DNA of 64,000 bases from Aeromonas piscicola (GCF_000820005.1 NZ_CDBL01000053.1:7684-71683); one strand, 5' to 3'; counted from the first letter of the stretch, positions 1-9,637 are shown. Translations and numbers: made by a program. Notes: generated by a model not told the origin, from the sequence alone.

Positions 1-76
1 CAATACGGCGCGCCGTATTGGCGATGGAGCCGCTGCTGGCGGACTCGACAAAGAGTTGTATCTGATAAAGCTTCAT
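1..76 (-). CDS. LysR-type regulator, 5' end only (partial)
   Basis: The complement of 74-76 is ATG, and the frame reads MKLYQIQLFVESASSGSIAN onward. This is the typical start of the winged helix-turn-helix of LysR-type transcriptional regulators, which act as cytoplasmic DNA-binding proteins. Only about 25 codons are inside the window. It is divergent from the mdtJI-like pair, and LysR proteins often control a divergent neighbour, so it may regulate those transporters (inference). The effector-binding domain is off the window, so the ligand cannot be guessed. Confidence 0.7.
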   Translation of the reverse strand, partial: MKLYQIQLFVESASSGSIANTARRI

Positions 77-233
77 GACCGGGGCCGATGACGGAGGATC
101 CTATATTCACATTACCTCGCCCCTCCTCGGCAAGGCAAACCTTCAGCATCTGAATAGTCGACGCTCAGCGATTGCTGCACCCGGTCGCACTGCGGCTATC
201 ATCTTCCTCGTCGTAGCCACAGAAGGAAATTTT

Positions 234-647
234 ATGTTATTCAGTCGCATGCTCTTAGCTCGCATGTTTTTGACCGGCGCCATCCTGACCGAGGTGGCTG
301 GCACCTCCAGCATGGCCCTGATCCCGGAAAACGAGGCCGGATGGCTCAACTATCTGCCGATGTGGATCCTCATCTCTTTCTCGTATCTGCTGCTGGCCAA
401 AGCCGCCAAAACAATCTCCATTGGTATTGCGTTTGCACTGTGGGAAGGCTTGGGGATCGGCCTGATCACCCTGGTCTCCATCCTGTTTCTGGGTTACGAC
501 ATAGGCACCCAGGAGCTGATAGGTCTGGTGCTGGCAATAGTGGGTATTGTTATGGTGACAATGGGTGAAACCCACGATGAGCCGGTTGCCCGCCCACGTG
601 GCACGGCCAACCTGAGCAAGATAGAGGAGGCCACATGCACCCGTTGA
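234..647 (+). CDS. mdtJ: SMR-family efflux subunit, MdtJ-like
   Basis: Small multidrug resistance membrane protein of about 137 residues with four predicted hydrophobic helices. The stretch AILTEVAGTSSMAL carries the conserved glutamate of SMR helix 1 and matches the ITEITGT region of MdtJ; LWEGLGIGLITL in helix 3 also matches. In E. coli, MdtJ and MdtI form a heterodimer that exports spermidine. The start at 234 is chosen because AAGGAAAT lies just upstream and the first helix begins here; an in-frame ATG at 75 would add an unlikely hydrophilic leader. The last 13 bases overlap the next gene, which suggests translational coupling. The C-terminal tail is hydrophilic. The substrate is inferred from homology only. 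Confidence 0.85.
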   Translation: MLFSRMLLARMFLTGAILTEVAGTSSMALIPENEAGWLNYLPMWILISFSYLLLAKAAKTISIGIAFALWEGLGIGLITLVSILFLGYDIGTQELIGLVLAIVGIVMVTMGETHDEPVARPRGTANLSKIEEATCTR

Positions 648-955
648 TTATCGTGCTCGGCGCGGCCTTGCTGGATATAGGCGCCAACATGGCGATCAAC
701 CGCTCGGTGGGTTTCCGCTACAAGGGCTGGGGTTTTCTCGGCATCCTGCTGGTGCTTTGCGCCTTTACCCTGCTCTCGGAAGCCGTGAGCACCGGCAAGA
801 TTGACCTGGCTGTCGCCTATGCCACCTGGGGTGCCATCGGCATTCTCGGTACCGCGCTCGGTGGCCTGCTGCTGTTTGGCGAGCGCCTCAAGCCCATCGG
901 CTGGGTCGGCATGGTGGTGATGGCCGTTGCGGTGGCGCTGCTGACCACGGCTTGA
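635..955 (+). CDS. mdtI: SMR-family efflux subunit, MdtI-like
   Basis: Second SMR protein, 106 residues and four hydrophobic helices. LLDIGANMAINRS and LAVAYATWGAIGILGT correspond to the MdtI positions around the helix 1 acidic residue and the W-G-x-G-I motif of helix 3. Helix 1 carries Asp (LLDIGAN) where E. coli MdtI has Glu (LEIVAN), an acidic swap worth noting. It overlaps the mdtJ-like gene by 13 bases and is followed by a strong terminator, so the two form a compact operon. Inferred to be the partner subunit in polyamine or cation export across the inner membrane. Confidence 0.85.
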   Translation: MHPLIIVLGAALLDIGANMAINRSVGFRYKGWGFLGILLVLCAFTLLSEAVSTGKIDLAVAYATWGAIGILGTALGGLLLFGERLKPIGWVGMVVMAVAVALLTTA

Positions 956-974
956 TCCCCTCCTCTCACACAAT

Positions 975-1009
975 AAAAAAAGCCGCCCGGTTCGCCGGGC
1001 GGCTTTTTT
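975..1009 (+). terminator. Rho-independent terminator after mdtI
   Basis: AGCCGCCCGG, a four-base loop region, and CCGGGCGGCT form a GC-rich stem followed by a T run and preceded by an A run. It can serve both the mdtJI operon and the convergent VOC gene. Confidence 0.9.
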
Positions 1010-1037
1010 GCGAATGGCAACAGGCTGCCAAGCTGAG

Positions 1038-1439
1038 TTAACGGGCCGTTTCGTACAGCTCCAGCGGCAGACCATCGGGGTCGGCGAAGAAGGTGAAGCG
1101 CTTGCCGGTCAGTTCATCCACCCGCACCGGCTCCACCTCAATCTGATGGATCTGCAGATGCCGGATGACGCGGTCGAGCTCGCTGACCCGGAAGGCCAGG
1201 TGGCGCAGACCGCAGGCCTCCGGTCTCGAGGGACGCGCGGGAGGTGCCGGGAAGCTGAACAGCTCCAGCTGGCTGCCATCGGGCAGGCCCAGATCCAGCT
1301 TCCAGGATTGACGTGCCTCGCGCAGGGTTTCAGCAATGATGGGCAGTCCCAGCACCTGGTGATAGAAGTGGCGCGAGCGGTCATAGTCGCTGGCGATGAT
1401 GGCCACATGATGGATGGCGTCAAACAATGGGAAAGTCAT
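1038..1439 (-). CDS. yaeR: VOC/glyoxalase-like metalloprotein, YaeR type
   Basis: Protein of 133 residues from the start at 1439, with the two beta-alpha-beta-beta-beta modules of the vicinal oxygen chelate fold. The signatures HHVAIIASDYDRS, PSRPEACGLRHLAF and FFADPDGLPLELYE match the YaeR (SMU1112c/YaeR) glyoxalase-like family closely. His near the N-terminus, His in LRHLAF and Glu in LELYE are the likely metal ligands. Substrate unknown; the family is cytosolic. The start at 1439 has GGAG in front, whereas the upstream ATG at 1454 would have the initiating region inside the mrcB terminator hairpin. Confidence 0.85.
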   Translation of the reverse strand: MTFPLFDAIHHVAIIASDYDRSRHFYHQVLGLPIIAETLREARQSWKLDLGLPDGSQLELFSFPAPPARPSRPEACGLRHLAFRVSELDRVIRHLQIHQIEVEPVRVDELTGKRFTFFADPDGLPLELYETAR

Positions 1440-1452
1440 ATGCACTCCACGC

Positions 1453-1478
1453 AAACGGGCAGCCAGGGCTGCCCGTTT
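1453..1478 (-). terminator. Terminator-like hairpin after mrcB
   Basis: AAACGGGCAGCC and GGCTGCCCGTTT are perfect arms separated by two bases, between the mrcB stop and the yaeR start on the minus strand. Only a short T run follows, so it may be leaky and allow read-through into yaeR. Confidence 0.6.
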
Positions 1479-1484
1479 CGTCTA

Positions 1485-3800
1485 TCAGTTGAAGAAGCCG
1501 CCGAACCAGTCATCCAGCGCGCTGCGCGGTGAAGGGCTGCCACAGCTCATGGGCTCAGCCAGCCCGGCCAGTTTGGCCGGCACCTGCAGGCTGCCCGGAC
1601 AGTCGCTGACCACGCGGGATCCGCTGGCGCGGGAAAAGTTGGCCCAGCTCACCCCTTGCGGCATCTTCAGCGCCAGGCTGTTGACGCCGCGCTGGCTCAT
1701 GTAGCCACTGAACAACTGCAAGGCGCCGCTGGACCCCGTCAGCCCTGCGGACGTGTTGTCGTCACGGCCCACCCAGATACTGACCAGCTCGTTGTTGTCC
1801 AGTCCGGCAAACCAGGAGTCGCGCAGCTCGTTGGTGGTGCCCGTCTTGGCCGCCATGGTGGCGCCGGGGAACTTGGCATTCAGCGCGCGGGCCGTGCCCT
1901 GGCTCACCGTCTTGGTCATGGCAAACAGGGTCAGCCAGCTGGCTTGCTCGTCGGTGACCCGCTTGGCGGTCTGATCATGCTGATAGAGAGTGCTGCCATC
2001 GCTGTTGACCACGGCGCGGATCGCCGACAGCGGCTGGGTCAGCCCCTGGTTGGCGATGGGCAGGTACATCTGGTTCACCTCCATGGGAGACAGGGCCACG
2101 GCCCCCAGCACCAGCGACGGATAGGGCTGGATCTCCTGCTCGACCCCCAGCTTGTGCAAGGTATCCACCACCTTGTCCAGCCCCACCTGCAGACCCAGAT
2201 TGACGGTCGGCACGTTGAGGGAGCTGGCCAGCGCATCCATCAGCGGTACGCTCTGGCGGAACTTTCGATCATAGTTCTGCGGCGTCCAGATCTGGCCATC
2301 CTTGCCACGGATGCGGATCGGCTGATCCTTGAGCGGGCTCGCCAGGGTCAGGCCGTTGGAGAGGCCGGTCAGGTAGACGGCCGGCTTGACCAGGGAACCA
2401 ATCTGGCGACGGGCATCCAGCGCCCGGTTGAAGCCGGCGTAGCGGGGATCCCGCCCCCCCACCAGCGCAACCACTTCGCCCTTGTGCCAGTCGGAGACCA
2501 CCATGGCCGCTTCCAGCCTCTTCTTGCCGCGCTGCTTCTCGATGAGCGTCAGGCCCGATGCCACCGCCTGCTCGGCGGCGTGCTGGGCGATGGGATCCAA
2601 GCTGGTGAAGATCTTGAGACCGGACTGCTTGAGCAGATCGGCACCGAAACGGCTCTGGATCTCGCGCTTGAGCAGCCCCATGAAGGCCGGGGTGCGGCCA
2701 TAGCTCATCTGGCCACGGGTGATGATGCCAAGCGGCTGCTTGCTGGCGAGTTCGTACTCGGCCGGCTGCAGGCTGCCGTGATCCATCAGCAGCTTGAGCA
2801 CCAGATCACGCCGGGTCTTGGCCCGCTCGGGGAAGCGCCAGGGATCGTAATAGGAAGGTCCCTTCACCAATCCCACCAGCAAAGCCACCTGATCGATATC
2901 CAGCTCGTTGACCGGAATGCCGAAGTAGAAATAGGAGGCGAGCCCGAAACCGTACACCCCTTGCGAGAAGTTCTGCCCCAGATAGACCTCGTTGAGGTAG
3001 GCCTCCAGGATCTCGTCCTTGCTGTAGCGATAGTCGATCAGCACCGCCATGTAGGCTTCCTGCAGCTTGCGCCACAGGCTGCGTTCGCGGGTCAGGAAGA
3101 AGTTCTTGGCCAACTGCTGAGTGAGGGTACTGCCCCCCTGCACGGTGCGACCGGCCAGCACGTTGGCCGCCATGGCGCGCAGTATGGCCACCGGCGAAAC
3201 GCCGCCGTGCTGGTAGAAGTCGCGATCTTCGGTGGTGAGCAGGGTCACCAGCAGGCTGTCGGGCACCTCGGCGATGCGCACCAGCAGGCGATCCTCCCGA
3301 TCCTCGGTGTTGAGGCGGTCGAGCAGCACAGGGTCCATCTGGGCGTAGCCAAGCTGGCGCTGGTTCTCCAGCGACTGGATCCCCTCCAGCCGCGCGCCGT
3401 TGAAGGTAAGGCGCAGGCCGCGGGCACCGTCGGCGCCATCGTGGAAGGCGAACGGGCGGCGGATCAACTCGATGCGGTTGCCGTTGATCGCATACTCGCC
3501 CGGCGTGTGAGGCTGGCGCACCTGCTTGTAGCTCAGCATGTTGAGCTCACGCAGCATCTGGGTCTGGGAGAGGCGCTGACTGGGGTAGAGCTCCAGCGGA
3601 CGGCTGTAGACCATCACCGGCAGTTGCCACTTCTCGCCATCGAAGCGCTCGCGCACCTTGGTATCCAGGTAGATGCCAAACACCACCATGAAGGCGGCCA
3701 CCACCAGGGAGAGCTTGAAGCCAAGCCAGAACAGCTTGCGCCAGATGGTGCGTTTGGGCGCCACCTTCTTGGGTGCGCGCTTGCGTCGTTGCGTTGCCAT
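1485..3800 (-). CDS. mrcB: Bifunctional penicillin-binding protein 1B
   Basis: Class A PBP of 771 residues that polymerises and cross-links peptidoglycan at the inner membrane. A basic cytoplasmic tail precedes one membrane helix (about 24-45), then a UB2H-like region (about 65-150). The GT51 domain carries TEDRDFYQHGG near 190-200 with the catalytic Glu and GGSTLTQQLAKN near 222-233. The transpeptidase domain has SLVK (Ser469, Lys472), SLN (527-529) and KTGTT (652-656). It is shorter than E. coli PBP1B (844), mainly at the N-terminus. AGAGGA precedes the start. It lies beside hrpB as in E. coli. In enterobacteria and vibrios it is activated by LpoB or CsiV-type lipoproteins; none is seen here. 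Confidence 0.95.
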   Translation of the reverse strand: MATQRRKRAPKKVAPKRTIWRKLFWLGFKLSLVVAAFMVVFGIYLDTKVRERFDGEKWQLPVMVYSRPLELYPSQRLSQTQMLRELNMLSYKQVRQPHTPGEYAINGNRIELIRRPFAFHDGADGARGLRLTFNGARLEGIQSLENQRQLGYAQMDPVLLDRLNTEDREDRLLVRIAEVPDSLLVTLLTTEDRDFYQHGGVSPVAILRAMAANVLAGRTVQGGSTLTQQLAKNFFLTRERSLWRKLQEAYMAVLIDYRYSKDEILEAYLNEVYLGQNFSQGVYGFGLASYFYFGIPVNELDIDQVALLVGLVKGPSYYDPWRFPERAKTRRDLVLKLLMDHGSLQPAEYELASKQPLGIITRGQMSYGRTPAFMGLLKREIQSRFGADLLKQSGLKIFTSLDPIAQHAAEQAVASGLTLIEKQRGKKRLEAAMVVSDWHKGEVVALVGGRDPRYAGFNRALDARRQIGSLVKPAVYLTGLSNGLTLASPLKDQPIRIRGKDGQIWTPQNYDRKFRQSVPLMDALASSLNVPTVNLGLQVGLDKVVDTLHKLGVEQEIQPYPSLVLGAVALSPMEVNQMYLPIANQGLTQPLSAIRAVVNSDGSTLYQHDQTAKRVTDEQASWLTLFAMTKTVSQGTARALNAKFPGATMAAKTGTTNELRDSWFAGLDNNELVSIWVGRDDNTSAGLTGSSGALQLFSGYMSQRGVNSLALKMPQGVSWANFSRASGSRVVSDCPGSLQVPAKLAGLAEPMSCGSPSPRSALDDWFGGFFN

Positions 3801-3947
3801 GAATCCTCTTTGCTATTCGTTATGTCGCCATCGCGGGCGTAATCATTATCTCATTGGTCTTGGCGAGCGCCGCAGGCTGATTAACCGCGCAGCGCCCTAG
3901 TCGAACGGTCGTGATCCACAGGTTCGCTCAGGCTGCGCCAATCACAG

Positions 3948-6407
3948 CTAGATGCCCATCTTCTTCTTGGTCACCCGGGTCGGCATCGCCTCCAGCGGGT
4001 TGTCCGGCCAGTAGTGACGGGGATAACGCCCCTTCATCTCTTTTTTTACCAGCTCGTAGGAACCGGCCCAGAAGGCGGCGAGATCGGCGGTGATCTGCAG
4101 CGGCCGCTGGGCCGGCGAGAGCAGCTCCACCACCAGCGCTACCCGGCCGTCGGCCACGCACGGGGTCGTGCCTTGCCCGAACATCTCCTGAATGCGCACC
4201 GGGATCACAGGTGCCTGACCCGGCTGATAGCGAATGCGCACCCGGCTGCCGGTCGGCGCCGTGAAGTGGCTCGGCAACGCCTCGTCCAGCCGTTTTGGCA
4301 GCGGCCAAGGCAGGGATTGACGCAGGATGTCGTTGAGGTTGAGCCGCTTCAGCTGCTCCAGCCGGGTCATGCCGCTCAGGGCAGGCAACAACCACTCTTC
4401 CAGCCGAGCCAGCAGACTTTCGTCGTCCATGGCGGGCCAGCCGTCATCTGGCAACCAGTCGCGGGCACAGCGCAGACGGGCCAGCAGCCCTTCGCTGTGC
4501 TCATCCCAGGGCAGCACATGCAACCCCTTGCGGCGGATCCCCTGCAGCAGACAGCGCCCCTTCTGCTCATCGGAGAGCTCGGTCAGCGGCCGCTGGCTCA
4601 GCACCAGCTCGCCGATCACCTGCTGGCGCTCGGCCCGCACCCGCTCCTCCCGCTCGTCCCAGTCGAACCACTGGCGCTCGCTTACCAGCTCCGGCAGCTG
4701 GCGCGCCAGCTCGTCCAACTCGACCGGTTCGGCGATGAAGATGCGACTGCCACGATCGTTTTGCCCCATCTCGATGGCAATCAGGGCCCCTTGCCCCTGG
4801 CATGGGTGACCTTCTACCAGATCGCAGCTCACCCCACCACTGAGTTGATAACGGCTGCCACTGCGCAACTTGCCGATCCTGTCCGGCCAGGCGAGGGCGC
4901 ACAGCAGTCCCAGCCACTGCCCCTGTGCCTGACGTTGTGACGCGCCAGACCTGACACCGAGGCGCTCGAACCAGCGGGCCGCCCCCTGCCGCAGGGCGCC
5001 AAGCCGGCGGTGAAACAGCACGGAGAGACGTTCAGATCCTCGCAGATCTTCTTCCAGCAGCGCCACCAGGAAAGCGGCATCGGCGACAATCCCTGTCAGA
5101 CCCTCGGCCTCCAGCGCGCGGGCCCGCAGCAGCATGCGCGCCAGCCGAGGGTGAGTGCCGAAGGCCGCCATGGCACGGCCAGCAGGGGTAAGTTGTTGCT
5201 CACCTTCGGGCGTCATGGCGCCCAGGCTGACCAGCAGCCGCTGGGCGCTGGCCACGGCGGCGGCGGGGGGCATGTCCAGCAGTGGCAGGCTCTCCACTTT
5301 GGCGCCCCACTGGGCGGCGTCCAGCAGCAGGCCGGTCAGCTCCTGCGTCAGTATGTCCGGCGGGCTCTGCTCGGCGAGACGCTCCTGCACCTCGCCGCTC
5401 CAAAGCCGGTAGCAGACGCCGGGACCGAGCCGGCCAGCGCGGCCCGCCCGCTGGGTAGCGGAAGCCCTGGCGATCTGGCGGGTCTCCAGCCGGGTGACGC
5501 CGCTTTTCAGATCAAAGCTGGCGCGCCGCTCCAGCCCGCTGTCGATGACCATGTGTATACCCTCTATGGTGAGGGAGGTCTCGGCCACATTGGTGGTGAG
5601 CACCAGCTTACGGTGGCCCGCAGGCGCCGGCTCGATGGCGGCCTGCTGCGCCGCTATGTCGAGACGGCCATAGAGCGGTGCGAGGCGCACGTCATCCGGC
5701 AACCGTCCCTCCAGCCACAGGGCAAGCCGCTCTATCTCCCCCTGCCCCGGCAGGAACACTAGGGCGCTGCCGACATGGCTGGCCAGCGCCTCCAGCACGA
5801 CGGCGCCAACTTGCGGCTCCAGCCACTGCTGGCGATTGATGGGGCGATAGTGATAGTCGATGGGAAAGCCGCGCCCCTCGGAACGAATGACCGGGGCGTC
5901 CGGCAACAGGGCCTCGAGCGCCATGCCATCCAGGGTGGCGGACATGATGAGCAGCTTGAGATCGTCCCGCAACCCCTGCTGGCTCTCGATGGCAAAGGCC
6001 AGGGCGGTATCGGCGTGCAGGCTGCGCTCGTGGAACTCATCGAAGATGACGAGCGACACGCCCGCCAGCTCGGGATCCTGCTGCAGCATCCGGGTCAGCA
6101 CCCCCTCGGTGACGATCTCGAGTCGGGTCCGGGCACTGGTGCGACTCTCACCCCTTACCCGCAGGCCGATGCGCTCGCCCACCGGCTCCCCCAGCTGTCG
6201 GGCCAGAAAACCCGCTATGTTGCGCGCCGCCAGACGCCGAGGCTCCAGCATGATGATGCGACCTGGCAGCCGATTCTGGCGGACCAGCTCCAGCGGCAGC
6301 AGGGTCGACTTGCCCGCGCCGGGCGGCGCCTGCAGGATCACGCTGGCATGACTGTCGATGGCGGCAAACAGCGCCGGCAACACGGACACTATGGGGAGTT
6401 GGGACAA
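3948..6407 (-). CDS. hrpB: ATP-dependent RNA helicase HrpB
   Basis: DEAH-box helicase of about 819 residues. Near the N-terminus are the Walker A APPGAGKST, MLEPRRLAARN, DEFH (motif II), SAT (motif III) and, in the second RecA domain, TNVAETSLTI and QRAGRAGRLGPG (motif VI). The HrpB-specific C-terminal domain follows. Cellular role is poorly known. The start is placed at a TTG (6405-6407) because LSQLPIVSVLPAL aligns with the E. coli start MSSLPVAAVLPEL and AGAAGG lies upstream; the reading frame is open to an ATG at 6518, which would add 37 residues without family support. It is divergent from thpR, as in E. coli. Confidence 0.93.
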   Translation of the reverse strand: MSQLPIVSVLPALFAAIDSHASVILQAPPGAGKSTLLPLELVRQNRLPGRIIMLEPRRLAARNIAGFLARQLGEPVGERIGLRVRGESRTSARTRLEIVTEGVLTRMLQQDPELAGVSLVIFDEFHERSLHADTALAFAIESQQGLRDDLKLLIMSATLDGMALEALLPDAPVIRSEGRGFPIDYHYRPINRQQWLEPQVGAVVLEALASHVGSALVFLPGQGEIERLALWLEGRLPDDVRLAPLYGRLDIAAQQAAIEPAPAGHRKLVLTTNVAETSLTIEGIHMVIDSGLERRASFDLKSGVTRLETRQIARASATQRAGRAGRLGPGVCYRLWSGEVQERLAEQSPPDILTQELTGLLLDAAQWGAKVESLPLLDMPPAAAVASAQRLLVSLGAMTPEGEQQLTPAGRAMAAFGTHPRLARMLLRARALEAEGLTGIVADAAFLVALLEEDLRGSERLSVLFHRRLGALRQGAARWFERLGVRSGASQRQAQGQWLGLLCALAWPDRIGKLRSGSRYQLSGGVSCDLVEGHPCQGQGALIAIEMGQNDRGSRIFIAEPVELDELARQLPELVSERQWFDWDEREERVRAERQQVIGELVLSQRPLTELSDEQKGRCLLQGIRRKGLHVLPWDEHSEGLLARLRCARDWLPDDGWPAMDDESLLARLEEWLLPALSGMTRLEQLKRLNLNDILRQSLPWPLPKRLDEALPSHFTAPTGSRVRIRYQPGQAPVIPVRIQEMFGQGTTPCVADGRVALVVELLSPAQRPLQITADLAAFWAGSYELVKKEMKGRYPRHYWPDNPLEAMPTRVTKKKMGI

Positions 6408-6563
6408 AGCGACGAGCACCTTCTGTGATGACCTTAAAAACGGCGCCCATTCTGCCATAGCATCCGCCACCACCGTGAGCAGATGTCGCCAGCGAGACAT
6501 GACCGCCACAGCTGCCATAGAATGGGGGCCATGTTATGAGCGTAAAAAGGCATCCTCACCAAC

Positions 6564-7091
6564 ATGGCCAAACTTTTCTTTGCCCTGCCTCTGCAACAGC
6601 TCGCCGCCGAGCTGATCGACTGGCGAGATCAACGCCCCTGGCCCGGCCAGCCGGTCCCCGCAGCGAACCTCCACCTGACGCTGGCCTTTCTCGGTGAAGC
6701 AGATCAGGTCACCACAGCCCGCCTGATAGCCGCCGCCGAGCGGCAGCACTGTCCGCCGCTGACCATCAGGCTGGATGAGACCGGCTGGTTCAGCCGTGCC
6801 AAGGCGGCCTGGGTGGGGCCGGGTGACTGGCCGAACGAGCTGAACGTACTGGCCAGGGCACTGCGTCGCCACGGCGAGAAGCTGGGGCTTGGCAACGGCG
6901 AGCAGGGCTATCGTCCCCACGTCACCCTGTCGCGCAAGGCGAGCGAGGCGCCCGACAGCTTGCCGGCGCCGGATTTTTTGCTGCATGCGGACCACTTCTG
7001 CCTCTATCAGTCGGTCACGACGCCGGACGGGGTTCGCTATGAACCGCTCGCCTGCTGGCCCCTGCGCGCCAGAGAGAAGATGGCATCGTGA
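6564..7091 (+). CDS. thpR: RNA 2',3'-cyclic phosphodiesterase (2H family)
   Basis: Protein of 175 residues in the two-histidine phosphoesterase family (LigT/ThpR). The two catalytic HxT motifs are seen as HLTLAFLGE near residue 31 and HVTLSRK near 124. E. coli ThpR hydrolyses 2',3'-cyclic phosphates on RNA ends and has weak, reversible 2'-5' ligase activity. It is cytosolic. It stands 46 bases before sfsA in the same direction, the same arrangement as in E. coli, and is probably co-transcribed with it. Confidence 0.92.
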   Translation: MAKLFFALPLQQLAAELIDWRDQRPWPGQPVPAANLHLTLAFLGEADQVTTARLIAAAERQHCPPLTIRLDETGWFSRAKAAWVGPGDWPNELNVLARALRRHGEKLGLGNGEQGYRPHVTLSRKASEAPDSLPAPDFLLHADHFCLYQSVTTPDGVRYEPLACWPLRAREKMAS

Positions 7092-7137
7092 CAGTCTATC
7101 GCCCTCGCTTCCTGCCTATAAAAGAGAGAACAGCACC

Positions 7138-7881
7138 ATGATTTTCGATCCCCCCCTGCAGTCCGGGCAGCTCATATCCCGCTACAAGCGCTTCCTGACC
7201 GATGTGCGGCTCGACAATGGCGAGGTGATCACCATTCACTGCGCCAATACCGGCGCCATGACCGGCTGCGCCGAGCCGGGCACCCGGGTCTGGTACTCCA
7301 CCTCCGACAACCCCAAACGCAAGCTGCCCCACAGTTGGGAAATTGCCGAGAGCCCGGCGGGTCACTTCATCTGCGTCAACACGGCGCGTGCCAACCAGAT
7401 CGCCCGCGAGCTGATCGAACAGGGGGCGCTGGCCCCGCTCGCCGGCTACGCCAGGCTGCGCACAGAAGTGAAATACGGCGAAGAGAACAGTCGCATCGAT
7501 CTGCTGCTGGAGGATGACCACAGGCCCTCATGCTACATAGAAGTGAAATCCGTGACCCTGCTCGATGAGCGCGAGCAAGCCGGCATGGGCTACTTTCCCG
7601 ACGCAGTCACCAGTCGTGGCGCCAAGCATTTGCGTGAATTGATGGCCATGAAGGCGGCAGGGCACAGAGCCGTGCTGCTATTTATGGTTTTGCACTCCGG
7701 AATAGTGAGAATGCGCCCTGCAGCACACATAGATCCGCACTATAGTCTGCTTATTGAGCAAGCGATTGCGGCAGGGGTTGAAATTTTATGCTATCGACCC
7801 CATGTTGGGGTGCAGAGCATGGTGGCCCAAGATTTTATCCCGTTTGAATCTTGTCACCTGCTACCCGAGGGCAGCGAATAA
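7138..7881 (+). CDS. sfsA: SfsA, sugar fermentation stimulation protein
   Basis: Protein of 247 residues. The N-terminal OB-like part ([30 protein letters not shown]) and the nuclease-like core with RIDLLLEDD and IEVKSVTL match SfsA. The D...ExK pattern resembles PD-(D/E)XK enzymes, yet the physiological role is unknown; E. coli SfsA was named for restoring maltose fermentation and binds DNA non-specifically. The start at 7138 gives [13 protein letters not shown], equivalent to the family start; the frame is open further upstream but overlaps thpR. dksA follows 119 bases later with its own promoter region. Confidence 0.93.
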   Translation: MIFDPPLQSGQLISRYKRFLTDVRLDNGEVITIHCANTGAMTGCAEPGTRVWYSTSDNPKRKLPHSWEIAESPAGHFICVNTARANQIARELIEQGALAPLAGYARLRTEVKYGEENSRIDLLLEDDHRPSCYIEVKSVTLLDEREQAGMGYFPDAVTSRGAKHLRELMAMKAAGHRAVLLFMVLHSGIVRMRPAAHIDPHYSLLIEQAIAAGVEILCYRPHVGVQSMVAQDFIPFESCHLLPEGSE

Positions 7882-8000
7882 ATGTTGGGATGGGTAACAT
7901 AATTGGTACGGCTTGTTTGCCTACGCGTTACCCTTCTGCTATAGATGTCGCCCTCAATTTATGGATGGCACGGGTAGCGTGCTGAATTAGGAGACAGGGC

Positions 8001-8450
8001 ATGCCAACAGGCGAAAACAGGAAATCTCTGGGCCCCCTGGCCATTGCGGGTGTGGCGCCTTACCAGGAAAAACCGGGTGAGGAGTACATGAATGACCAAC
8101 AAAAGGCACATTTTCGCAAGATCCTGGGAGCCTGGCGCAACCAACTGATGCAGGAAGTTGACCGCACCGTTGACCACATGAAGGATGAGGCAGCCAACTT
8201 TCCGGATCCCGTGGATCGCGCCGCGCAAGAAGAAGAGTTCGCTCTTGAATTGCGTACCCGCGACCGTGAACGCAAGCTGATCAAGAAGATCGAGAAGACC
8301 TTGGTGCTGCTTGAAGACGATGACTTCGGTTACTGCGAGCATTGCGGTATCGAGATCGGTATCCGTCGTCTGGAAGCCCGTCCGACAGCCGACCTCTGTG
8401 TCGACTGCAAGACACTCGCTGAAATCAAGGAAAAACAGATGGCCGGTTGA
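8001..8450 (+). CDS. dksA: RNA polymerase-binding transcription factor DksA
   Basis: Protein of 149 residues, nearly identical to E. coli DksA (151). DksA inserts its coiled coil into the RNA polymerase secondary channel and works with ppGpp to repress rRNA and activate amino-acid promoters. The coiled-coil tip [11 protein letters not shown] keeps both key aspartates, and the four-cysteine zinc finger is complete (CEHC, then CVDC), so this is the canonical zinc form rather than a DksA2 type. AGGAG precedes the start. It has its own terminator and precedes gluQ as in E. coli. Confidence 0.97.
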   Translation: MPTGENRKSLGPLAIAGVAPYQEKPGEEYMNDQQKAHFRKILGAWRNQLMQEVDRTVDHMKDEAANFPDPVDRAAQEEEFALELRTRDRERKLIKKIEKTLVLLEDDDFGYCEHCGIEIGIRRLEARPTADLCVDCKTLAEIKEKQMAG

Positions 8451-8471
8451 TACCGACCACTGGCATAACTG

Positions 8472-8501
8472 AAAAAAGGGAGCTCGCGGGCTCCCTTTTT
8501 T
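8472..8501 (+). terminator. Rho-independent terminator after dksA
   Basis: AAAAAAGGGAGC, a short loop, and GCTCCCTTTTTT form an A-run/stem/T-run terminator between dksA and gluQ. Confidence 0.92.
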
Positions 8502-8563
8502 ATTGAGCTTTTGGTCTGGGCGTCCCAGAATGCAGCCTCAATGAATCGCTTGCCCTGATTGCC

Positions 8564-9499
8564 ATGCCCGTGAATACAGTCCCGTCGCCCCAGACTCGCT
8601 CCTATACAGGTCGCTTTGCCCCCTCCCCGTCAGGCCCGCTCCATTTTGGCTCCCTGATTGCGGCGCTCGGCAGTTTCTTGCAGGCCAGGGCGCAACAGGG
8701 ACGTTGGCTGGTGCGGATCGAAGACATAGATCCGCCACGGGAGATGGCCGGTGCCGCCCCGCTCATACTGCAGACATTGGCGGCCCATGGCCTGGAGTGG
8801 GATGGGGAAGTGATGTACCAGAGCCGGCGTCATGGTCGTTATGACGAGATCATCGGGCAGCTCTATCAGGCTGGCGATCTCTACTGGTGCCGCTGTACCC
8901 GGCGCGAGATCATGGCGGGCGGCGGCTTGTACCACGGCCACTGTCGCGATCTTGGGCTCGGAGCCGAGGGATGCGCCGCCCGGCTGCGCCAGCACCATCC
9001 GGTCTACCATTTCGAGGATGGGTTGCAGGGCCACATTGCGGTTCCTGCGGCGCTGGCCGAAGAGGACTTCATCATACGCCGCCGGGATGGCCTCTACGCC
9101 TATAACCTAGCGGTGGTGGTGGACGACATGGACAGCGGCATCACAGAAATAGTGCGGGGTGCCGATCTGCTGGAGCCCACGGTGCGCCAGGTTGCCCTCT
9201 ACCAGACGCTGGGGGCCAGCGTCCCCGCCTGGGTGCATCTGCCACTGGCGGTGCTGGCGGATGGCCACAAACTGTCTAAGCAGAACCATGCGCCGGCACT
9301 GACGCTGGACGAAGTCAGGCCGGCCCTGTGGCAGGCGTTGCACTTTCTCGGTCAATGTCCGCCCCCCGAGCTGATGGCGAGCCGCATTGACGAGATCATC
9401 GGCTGGGGCATTGCCCACTGGCGGCTCGACCGGGTTCCATCCAGAGAGAAGATCAGCCTGGAACAGGGATCACCGGGCTTTGCATTGAGTCAGGCCTGA
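8564..9499 (+). CDS. gluQ: Glutamyl-Q tRNA(Asp) synthetase
   Basis: Truncated glutamyl-tRNA synthetase paralog of 311 residues that attaches glutamate to the queuosine base at position 34 of tRNA(Asp). The catalytic signatures are present: GRFAPSPSGPLHFGSLIAAL (HIGH-type) and KLSKQNHAPAL (KMSKS-type). The zinc-binding set CRC, Y and C (YWCRCTRR ... YHGHC) lies near residues 108-130. The anticodon-binding domain of true GluRS is absent, as expected. It lies between dksA and pcnB, the conserved enteric order. Confidence 0.94.
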   Translation: MPVNTVPSPQTRSYTGRFAPSPSGPLHFGSLIAALGSFLQARAQQGRWLVRIEDIDPPREMAGAAPLILQTLAAHGLEWDGEVMYQSRRHGRYDEIIGQLYQAGDLYWCRCTRREIMAGGGLYHGHCRDLGLGAEGCAARLRQHHPVYHFEDGLQGHIAVPAALAEEDFIIRRRDGLYAYNLAVVVDDMDSGITEIVRGADLLEPTVRQVALYQTLGASVPAWVHLPLAVLADGHKLSKQNHAPALTLDEVRPALWQALHFLGQCPPPELMASRIDEIIGWGIAHWRLDRVPSREKISLEQGSPGFALSQA

Positions 9500-9637
9500 G
9501 CGCGCTGACATGGAGAACACAATTTTTGTTTAGCCAAGCCTGAACTTTTTGAATGAACCACATCGTTTTTCATTTGGTCAGGCCTGAGCTATGATAGGCC
9601 GCTATTTTTTGGCCTCCCGTCAATTTGAAGTCATGAA

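Noticed and set aside
1-20. Perfect 20-bp palindrome at the left end
   Set aside because: It lies inside the coding frame of the LysR gene (codons for NTARRI) and is probably chance; the neighbouring sequence is cut off.
1656-3842. 728-codon plus-strand open frame opposite mrcB
   Set aside because: Shadow frame of mrcB: low complexity, rich in His, Gln and Arg, no domain and no ribosome site.
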